A stretch of DNA of 64,000 nucleotides, from contig NZ_QHCS01000001.1 in NCBI RefSeq assembly GCF_003545875.1, positions 372,001-436,000 of the forward strand, written 5' to 3'. The notes beneath the pieces were generated by a model. The model had not been told where the DNA came from. It saw only the letters and a list, made by a program, of their open reading frames with translations, and searched no databases. Shown here in pieces: positions 56,971 through 64,000 of the stretch. The position numbers were made by a program, and so were the translations under genes. This DNA is from Leptospira stimsonii. Its GTDB lineage: Bacteria > Spirochaetota > Leptospiria > Leptospirales > Leptospiraceae. How positions within the stretch are numbered: the first letter of the stretch is position 1; each line of letters opens with the position of its first letter.

Positions 56971-58130
56971 TCGATTTTGATTTTAGTGGCAAGAAGAGTC
57001 GCCCGCTTTCGAAGCGAGGATATTTCTTCGCCTTTGTTGGAATAAGTGAGTGTAACACCCATTCTACGGAACGGTCTTGTAACAGGTTTTCCGAAAATTC
57101 TAAAATCAGATTCCGACATTCCGGAAGCTATGTCCAAGCCGCTAACGGAAGGAATTTTTCCATCGGAACTCGATAGGATGACCGCGCTGGCTCCTTTTCT
57201 TTCCAGAGTAATTTCGGAAATCGGAATCCCAAGAATCGCTCGGAGGTGAAGTTCAAATTCGTTAAAATTTTGTGTTCCGGCTAACGTAACCATTCCGGTG
57301 TCATGAGGTCTTGGGGAAAGTTCTGAAAAATAAACCTGATCTTTTGTAAGAAAAAATTCGACTCCCCAAATTCCAGCACCGGTTAATTCTCTGGTCACCA
57401 AATCCGCCATTCTCTGCGCTTCTTTTAGCTGAGTTTCGGAGATTTCAGTGGGTTGCCAACTTTCCTGATAATCCCCTCGCTCCTGTCTATGACCGATCGG
57501 AGGGCAGAATAAAGTTTTACCGCTTTTTTGTGTTACCGTTAATAAAGTGATTTCCGATTCAAAACGGATAAATTCCTCCACGATCACTTCTGCGGCGCCG
57601 GCACGACCTTTGGTTTGGGAAGCTTCCCACGCTTTGGTGATTTCGTTCTCGGATTTAATGACTGATTGTCCTTTTCCGGATGAAGACATGAGGGGTTTGA
57701 TAACACAAGGAAGTCCTAATTCTTGGATCGCTTTATGAAGTTCCTCTTCGGAAGCGGCGTAGAGATATTTTGCCGTAAGGATTTTGAGATCTTTCGCCGC
57801 CAAGTCGCGAATTGATTTTCGATTCATCGTAAAGTTCGCCGCCTTTGCCGAAGGAACGACCTGATAACCTTGTTTTTCATATTCGTAAAAACGTTCCGTT
57901 CGAATGGCTTCGATTTCGGGAACGATCAGATCCGGCTTGTGTTTTGCCACAACTTGATCTAAAAGATTTCCATCCAGCATATTGATGATTTCTTTTTCGT
58001 GAGCGACTTGCATTGCCGGGGCGTTGTCATAAGAATCGACAGCGATCACGTGTTGTCCCAATCTTTGTGCGGCGATTACAAATTCCTTACCGAGTTCCCC
58101 AGAGCCGAGGAGAAGAATTTTCTTTTTCAT
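56967..58130 (-). CDS. purT: Formate-dependent phosphoribosylglycinamide formyltransferase
   Basis: 387 residues, ATP-grasp family. PurT makes formylglycinamide ribonucleotide from GAR, formate and ATP in purine synthesis. N-terminal GSGELGKEFVIAAQRLGQ, the ATP-grasp core with CVIKPLMSSSGKGQS and EEFIRFESEITLLT, and the late FSELSPRPHDTGMVTLAGTQNFNEFELH block, which holds metal-binding Glu/Asn. Domain order and length match E. coli PurT (392). It starts 126 bases from the fecR gene's stop on the same strand. Confidence 0.96.
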   Translation of the reverse strand: MKKKILLLGSGELGKEFVIAAQRLGQHVIAVDSYDNAPAMQVAHEKEIINMLDGNLLDQVVAKHKPDLIVPEIEAIRTERFYEYEKQGYQVVPSAKAANFTMNRKSIRDLAAKDLKILTAKYLYAASEEELHKAIQELGLPCVIKPLMSSSGKGQSVIKSENEITKAWEASQTKGRAGAAEVIVEEFIRFESEITLLTVTQKSGKTLFCPPIGHRQERGDYQESWQPTEISETQLKEAQRMADLVTRELTGAGIWGVEFFLTKDQVYFSELSPRPHDTGMVTLAGTQNFNEFELHLRAILGIPISEITLERKGASAVILSSSDGKIPSVSGLDIASGMSESDFRIFGKPVTRPFRRMGVTLTYSNKGEEISSLRKRATLLATKIKID

Positions 58131-58211
58131 AGTCTTGCTGGCAGATTGAAAGAAATCTCGGAAAGATCAAAAAGAAAATCGCTGAGAGAGGGTGTTTTTC
58201 TTAAGAATAAG

Positions 58212-58251
58212 AACGTAGGTCCATCCGCTTTGAGTATGACGAACCTACGTT
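58212..58251 (-). terminator. hairpin between purT and the FecR-domain gene
   Basis: Arms AACGTAGGT / ACCTACGTT (58212-58220 with 58243-58251) with a 22-base loop, starting 5 bases beyond the stop of the upstream FecR gene on the minus strand, then a moderately T-rich tail (CTTATTCTT). Confidence 0.55.
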
Positions 58252-58256
58252 GAGGA

Positions 58257-59414
58257 TTATTTTTTCTTAGTCTTAATTTGAAAAGATTGATAGTCCACGT
58301 AATCGATATCGTTTTTGTTCAACCGAATCACGCCGGATGGAGAATGTAAAATCAGTCTGTCTCCAATCTGGGTAACGATCGCTCCCGAAAGTTTTGTTCC
58401 ATCCGTTTTCACGATCACTTCTAAGATATTATAATATTCTTTGATTTTGGCTTCGTCTTTTAAGTTACTGGCCTGCGCTTCCGACTCGATTTTACTGAGA
58501 GCCTGATCCAATTTTGATCCGTGATCTTTTTCAATTTCCGAAGAAGTGGAAGAAATGGCAGGTTGCATGGAATCCGGATTTTCAATCAGAGCTTTTTCGA
58601 CCAATCCCTGATCAACGGTAACCATCGTTTCGACTTCGGCGTTCTCTTGCGGTGACGGAGAGAATTCTTCCTTTTGAAATTCAGGATTTTCTATTTTTTT
58701 GAGCTGATCAAATTCTTTAGAGATGCTTTCATTTTGTTCCATTCTCGTCAAAACGAGTTGGATCATTTCATCTAGATTCGGCTTAACGTAAGATTCTTCC
58801 CCATTCTCTAAGACGACTTCGTTTTTTTCTAGAAATTCTACAAATTCATGATAAAGCTCCTTATCCAAAGCCTTACTCTTTTCGATGATTTCTTTCGGAA
58901 CCTTGAACGTGATTGCAACCGCCCCTTCATAGACTTTTACTTTCGGTGGTTTTCCGTTCGAAAGCTCAAAAGAAAAAGTAGTTCCGCGTACGCCAGCCAC
59001 CGCAGTGGGAGTTGTTAGCAAGAAAGAATCCTTCGATTTCAGTTTGTTCGTTTTGATTAGAAGTTCGCCAGCTTGGACGTAGAGGTTGGTATTCTGTTTT
59101 TCGGATTTGGAAATTTCTTTCAAAGTAATTCTACTGAAAGATTTGATCCGGATCAAGTCGCCGCTTCCGGTTTGAATATCAACCGATCCGGAAGAAGTGA
59201 TGATCGTATCGTTTTCTTTAAGAATCAGACCGGGAGCGGATGTAATTTTTTTACCACCCCTCTCGATTCCGACCTCGCCGCTTTGAAAAATGACGATCAT
59301 TCCGGTAGGCGTCGGATCGTCTTTTAAGAAGAATGAAGAAATGAAACGGCAGGAAACAGCGGAACCTATCAAAAGGTTTAATGAAATAAAAAAGGAGAGA
59401 GTTCGAATCAGCAT
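58257..59414 (-). CDS. FecR-domain lipoprotein
   Basis: 385 residues. Lipoprotein signal with lipobox AVSC (Cys22). A FecR-type beta-domain at about 40-175: VIFQSGEVGIERGGKK, ENDTIITSSGSVDIQTGSGDLIRIKSFSRITL, then the hallmark TAVAGVRGTTFSFELS. The C-terminal half (180-385) is Glu/Ser-rich and coiled, with a final beta block (SPSGVIRLNKNDIDYV). In Leptospira such proteins are envelope-associated rather than iron regulators; no sigma factor is adjacent. Confidence 0.87.
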   Translation of the reverse strand: MLIRTLSFFISLNLLIGSAVSCRFISSFFLKDDPTPTGMIVIFQSGEVGIERGGKKITSAPGLILKENDTIITSSGSVDIQTGSGDLIRIKSFSRITLKEISKSEKQNTNLYVQAGELLIKTNKLKSKDSFLLTTPTAVAGVRGTTFSFELSNGKPPKVKVYEGAVAITFKVPKEIIEKSKALDKELYHEFVEFLEKNEVVLENGEESYVKPNLDEMIQLVLTRMEQNESISKEFDQLKKIENPEFQKEEFSPSPQENAEVETMVTVDQGLVEKALIENPDSMQPAISSTSSEIEKDHGSKLDQALSKIESEAQASNLKDEAKIKEYYNILEVIVKTDGTKLSGAIVTQIGDRLILHSPSGVIRLNKNDIDYVDYQSFQIKTKKK

Positions 59415-59583
59415 AATCTTTTCCTAATTGAAGATTCTATTTTTGTTTATATCAAATAGGGTAACCGACGAGGCGTATTATTTTTCTAAAATTACTAAAT
59501 ATTTTATTACTGAATCTAATTTAGTTCAAAGGGTGGATAAAGGAAAACAAAGAATTTTTTTTCTTATCGATCATTAGTCAAAT

Positions 59584-61215
59584 TCAGGCGCGTTTGCCGA
59601 AAGCGGCTTCGCTCTTAATTTTTTTCCGTCTGAACGCGTTCGGATTGGTTCCAGTCAACTTTTTAAACTCCATGTAAAAAGTGGATTTGGAACTAAATCC
59701 CGCCCTACTTCCGATTTCGGCGGTGGTTTCTTCCGGATGATCCAATAAAAGGCGTTTCGATTCTTCGATACGATATTGATTGATGAGAGAAGGAAAGTTG
59801 TTTCCGAATTCGACGTTGATGATTTCCGAGAGTTGATGAAGGCTAAGCCCGAGTTCTTTTGCTACATTCTCTTCTTTTAATGATTTCTGAAGATAAACCT
59901 TATTCTTTTCTAAGAGATTTTTGATGTTCTTCACGATTTCCCCTACATTCAAGGAGTTCGTCGTGGATTTTCGAATCTGAGAGCCTCCGTCCTTTTCATC
60001 TTCTTGAGGAACCGCCTTTCGGTTGAAAAATTCACTCAAAGAAAAACTTACCAAGATGGAATGGAACGGTAAAAATAAAACAACTCCAAAAACGGAGAAC
60101 GAATTGAAGGGATAAAAATCAAAATGAAAAATCGTCTTATAAGTATCCAAAAATAAGAACGCCGTCCAGGAGGCGGTGTAGATAAAACCGATGGAAGAAT
60201 TCGGACGAAAGAACTGATAGTGAACTCGTACGAAGTAGAAAAGAGAAAGTCCGACCGTTGCAATCAAAAGAAGAATTCGATGTTCGTACCAGGAAGGAAG
60301 CAACGGAATTAAAGTATGAAGCGCTCCTAATGCGCCTGCGATCCAGAAGAACATGGATCTATATACGCGTTTTTCATTGGATTTATCGATGGAGAAAAGG
60401 TAGAGAAAAAGAAAAATATGAGATATCCCGAGAAAGAGAAAATAACTGTGTCGAAAAAGATTATTGGTATTACCCGCAATTTGGGCGAAAGTTTTTCCAT
60501 GTAAAAAATAAAACGTAAGTAAAACGGAGAGGATGTACAACGGAAGTGTAATAAAAACCGCATTCTTGAATCGATAGTAGCAGAAGAAAGAATACAAAAT
60601 TGCGATGGCTACGATACCGATAATAGAATAGGGAATAATCGATCTCAGTCTTTTGTGAAGTTCGTACTCTTCCAATCCGAGAATTCTAATTTGATAGTTA
60701 ATATCCTCGTTTGAGGAAACGTAAAGATAAAGAATTCTACTTTCACCCGCGTTCAAATCGATTTTGAAATGAGGAAGGCGTGTCAGAATTTTTTCGTCTT
60801 CTTCACCATGGATATAACCGGAATTCGCGGATATAAACTTTCCCTGCTTGTCGAAATAGCAAAGCTGTGTTTCGGGGACATTCAACCAAGCGAGCATCAA
60901 GATTCTACTTTGTGCTTCCGAGCTTTCGTTTTTTACACTAAACCGAAGCCAATTTCCAAATGGAGTTCGCTTCACACGTAAAACCTGCCCGACGGTCGGA
61001 TGCCATTCCAGATCTTCTAAACCTGAGATATGTTCCGGTGAACATCCCGCAAATTGTTGTCCCCTATATCGATATTCTACGAGAGAACTAATGTTTTTAA
61101 CCGAAGTATTTCCATCCAAAATAACCGATTCAGGGTGGGAGAAGATTGGAGAAAAAGAAATCAGTAATCCCAAAAAGAACGAAATCCTTTTTAAAATAAG
61201 AATTCTATTCTGCAT
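59584..61215 (-). CDS. 7TM-DISM sensor with C-terminal AraC-type HTH
   Basis: 543 residues from ATG 61213-61215 (an upstream ATG at 61288-61290 adds 25 residues without a signal character). Signal peptide (LILKRISFFLGLLISFSPIF), a DISMED2-type extracellular domain (about 30-170), seven transmembrane helices (about 180-395), and an AraC-type double HTH at 470-540 (EIGSRAGFSSKSTFYMEFKKLTG). It therefore couples an extracytoplasmic signal to DNA binding inside. Such membrane AraC regulators are abundant in Leptospira. Divergent from the SbtA gene, about 670 bases away. Confidence 0.87.
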   Translation of the reverse strand: MQNRILILKRISFFLGLLISFSPIFSHPESVILDGNTSVKNISSLVEYRYRGQQFAGCSPEHISGLEDLEWHPTVGQVLRVKRTPFGNWLRFSVKNESSEAQSRILMLAWLNVPETQLCYFDKQGKFISANSGYIHGEEDEKILTRLPHFKIDLNAGESRILYLYVSSNEDINYQIRILGLEEYELHKRLRSIIPYSIIGIVAIAILYSFFCYYRFKNAVFITLPLYILSVLLTFYFLHGKTFAQIAGNTNNLFRHSYFLFLGISHIFLFLYLFSIDKSNEKRVYRSMFFWIAGALGALHTLIPLLPSWYEHRILLLIATVGLSLFYFVRVHYQFFRPNSSIGFIYTASWTAFLFLDTYKTIFHFDFYPFNSFSVFGVVLFLPFHSILVSFSLSEFFNRKAVPQEDEKDGGSQIRKSTTNSLNVGEIVKNIKNLLEKNKVYLQKSLKEENVAKELGLSLHQLSEIINVEFGNNFPSLINQYRIEESKRLLLDHPEETTAEIGSRAGFSSKSTFYMEFKKLTGTNPNAFRRKKIKSEAAFGKRA

Positions 61216-61290
61216 GAAATTCACTAAATTTTCGAAATATTGAATGATGATTTGAAAGTAGGACATCGTTGCTAAGGGAACTGAGTTCAA

Positions 61291-61887
<597 letters not shown>

Positions 61888-62856
61888 ATGGACATGCACG
61901 CAATATTAGAGAATGTGCTGAACCCGCCAGTCTTGTTCTTCTTCCTCGGTATGGGAGTTGTCGTTTTTAAATCGGATCTGGTTATTCCGGACTCGTTGTC
62001 TAAATTCTTCTCGATGTATTTGCTCTTCGCCATCGGTTTCAAAGGCGGACACGAATTATCACGAACCGCTTTTAGCCAGGAGCATTTGTTCACTCTGATC
62101 GCTTGTTCGGTAATGGCGACTTTAGTTCCCATTTACGCTTACTTCGTATTAAAGATCAAATTGGATAAACACAATGCGGCGGCATTAGCCGGCTCCTTTG
62201 GCTCCATCAGCGCAGTTACGTTCGTCACCGCCGGTGCGTTTTTGCACAACATCGGCGTTGAATACGGAGGTTTTATCGTAGCGGGTATGGCTTTGATGGA
62301 ATCCCCGGCGATCGTAATCGCAGTCGTTTTGGATCGTTTGAATAAAAATAAAGCGAACGGCGGAGGGTCTATCAACTGGAAGGCGCTCCTTCACGAAGCG
62401 CTTTTTGGTTCTTCCATCTATCTTTTAGTCGGCGCTCTTCTCGTTGGTTATGTGACAGGAGACTCCGGTTGGAAGGCCGAGAAACCTTTCGCTGACGATC
62501 TTTTCAAAGGGATTTTAACTTTCTTCCTTTTGGACATGGGAATTTCTGCCGCGAGAAGATTCAAAGAACTCGCACACGTTGGAGTATTCTTAATCGTTGC
62601 CTCCATCGGTCTGATGGTCTTGAACGCAGGTCTGGGTTTACTTCTTACAAAAGTAATCGGAATGCCGGTCGGTGATGCGCTGATGTTCGTCGTTCTCTGC
62701 GCTTCCGCTTCTTACATCGCGGTTCCTGCGGCAATGAAGGATATGATTCCTGAGGCGAATCCGAGCGTTTATCTCACGGTTGCGCTTTCGATCGTTTTCC
62801 CAATCAATATCGTTGCCGGAATTCCATTCTACTACTACCTCGTTACAAACCTCTAA
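61888..62856 (+). CDS. Sodium-dependent bicarbonate transporter (SbtA family)
   Basis: 322 residues with about ten hydrophobic segments. Family blocks: NPPVLFFFLGMGVVVFKSDL near the N-terminus, YLLFAIGFKGGHELS, GSFGSISAVTFVTAG and ASYIAVPAAMKDMIPEANPSVYLTVALSIVFPINIVAGIP at the C-terminus, as in cyanobacterial SbtA and its homologues in other bacteria. It transports bicarbonate with Na+. No SbtB-like PII regulator is adjacent. A strong hairpin follows. Confidence 0.88.
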   Translation: MDMHAILENVLNPPVLFFFLGMGVVVFKSDLVIPDSLSKFFSMYLLFAIGFKGGHELSRTAFSQEHLFTLIACSVMATLVPIYAYFVLKIKLDKHNAAALAGSFGSISAVTFVTAGAFLHNIGVEYGGFIVAGMALMESPAIVIAVVLDRLNKNKANGGGSINWKALLHEALFGSSIYLLVGALLVGYVTGDSGWKAEKPFADDLFKGILTFFLLDMGISAARRFKELAHVGVFLIVASIGLMVLNAGLGLLLTKVIGMPVGDALMFVVLCASASYIAVPAAMKDMIPEANPSVYLTVALSIVFPINIVAGIPFYYYLVTNL

Positions 62857-62867
62857 AGAGGAATTTC

Positions 62868-62909
62868 ATCTCGGCGAAAGGATTCAAAACGTATGAATTT
62901 CGCCGAGAT
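62868..62909 (+). terminator. hairpin after the SbtA gene
   Basis: Perfect 12-bp arms ATCTCGGCGAAA / TTTCGCCGAGAT with an 18-base loop, starting 12 bases after the stop. No T run follows, so it is either a weak terminator or a stabilising mRNA 3' end. Confidence 0.55.
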
Positions 62910-63018
62910 AAGGGTCAGGTATTCTAACTTTGTTTGAGGAATGGAGTCCTTAGAAGGCCTTCATCGATGCTTTAAGAACTAGTAATCCATTTAAAATAAA
63001 AAAAGAAGAGTAATCACA

Positions 63019-64000
<982 letters not shown>

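Overview
The window is chromosomal DNA of a Leptospira-type spirochete, spanning the replication-origin neighbourhood and about 55 kb beyond it. The inference rests on the dnaA-dnaN-recF-DUF721-gyrB cluster, many lipoproteins with loose lipoboxes, a spirochete-style plant-type ferredoxin-NADP reductase, TRL-like lipoproteins, a membrane-bound AraC-type regulator, the bactofilin/M23 pair and periplasmic-flagellum genes. Base composition looks like roughly 40% GC by eye. No species is assigned. I see no insertion sequence, prophage or CRISPR array.

Region 1 (1-6.8 kb, all minus strand): gyrB (5' part only), a DciA-like DUF721 protein, recF, dnaN, dnaA, holB and ilvE. Repeated DnaA-box-like motifs lie in the dnaN-dnaA gap. 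Region 2 (6.9-15.7 kb): mnmG, a 1.2 kb gene-poor stretch, a YD-repeat-like exported protein, an M20 peptidase, a MarR regulator, then rsmG-parA-parB. Two parS-like palindromes, one inside a coding sequence, supply the probable ParB targets. Coding direction flips at about 6.85 kb.

Region 3 (15.9-31 kb): a metallophosphatase; an M23-like/bactofilin/YaaR operon probably tied to cell shape; tatD-serS; an OmpA/PD40 protein, a solute-binding protein and an outer-membrane barrel; dnaX-ybaB-recR headed by tRNA-Ser(GGA); tadA; a VWA-STAS fusion; a PC4-like protein; and ferredoxin-NADP reductase. Region 4 (31-42.4 kb): lpxD, a degraded-looking lipoprotein gene, tRNA-Gly(UCC), M32 carboxypeptidase, a stand-alone FliG-middle-like protein, two small lipoproteins, rocD, membrane proteins, an intact M23 peptidase and an alpha/beta hydrolase.

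Region 5 (42.5-48 kb): a FlgN-like protein, flgK, flgL, fliW and csrA, the hook-filament junction plus the FliW-CsrA regulatory switch. Region 6 (48-64 kb): a Kef-type antiporter, a DJ-1/PfpI protein, glutathione peroxidase with ohrR and a perfect OhrR-like operator, an epimerase, lipoproteins, a glycerol-3-phosphate dehydrogenase/acyltransferase fusion, purT, a FecR lipoprotein, a 7TM-AraC regulator, an SbtA-type bicarbonate transporter and the start of an alginate-export-type porin.

The most interesting points are the GPDH-acyltransferase fusion, the VWA-STAS fusion, the M23 homologue lacking active-site residues beside bactofilin, the gpx-ohrR circuit, the parS site embedded in a gene, the tRNA-Ser/dnaX junction and the frequent 4-nt tail-to-tail gene overlaps.
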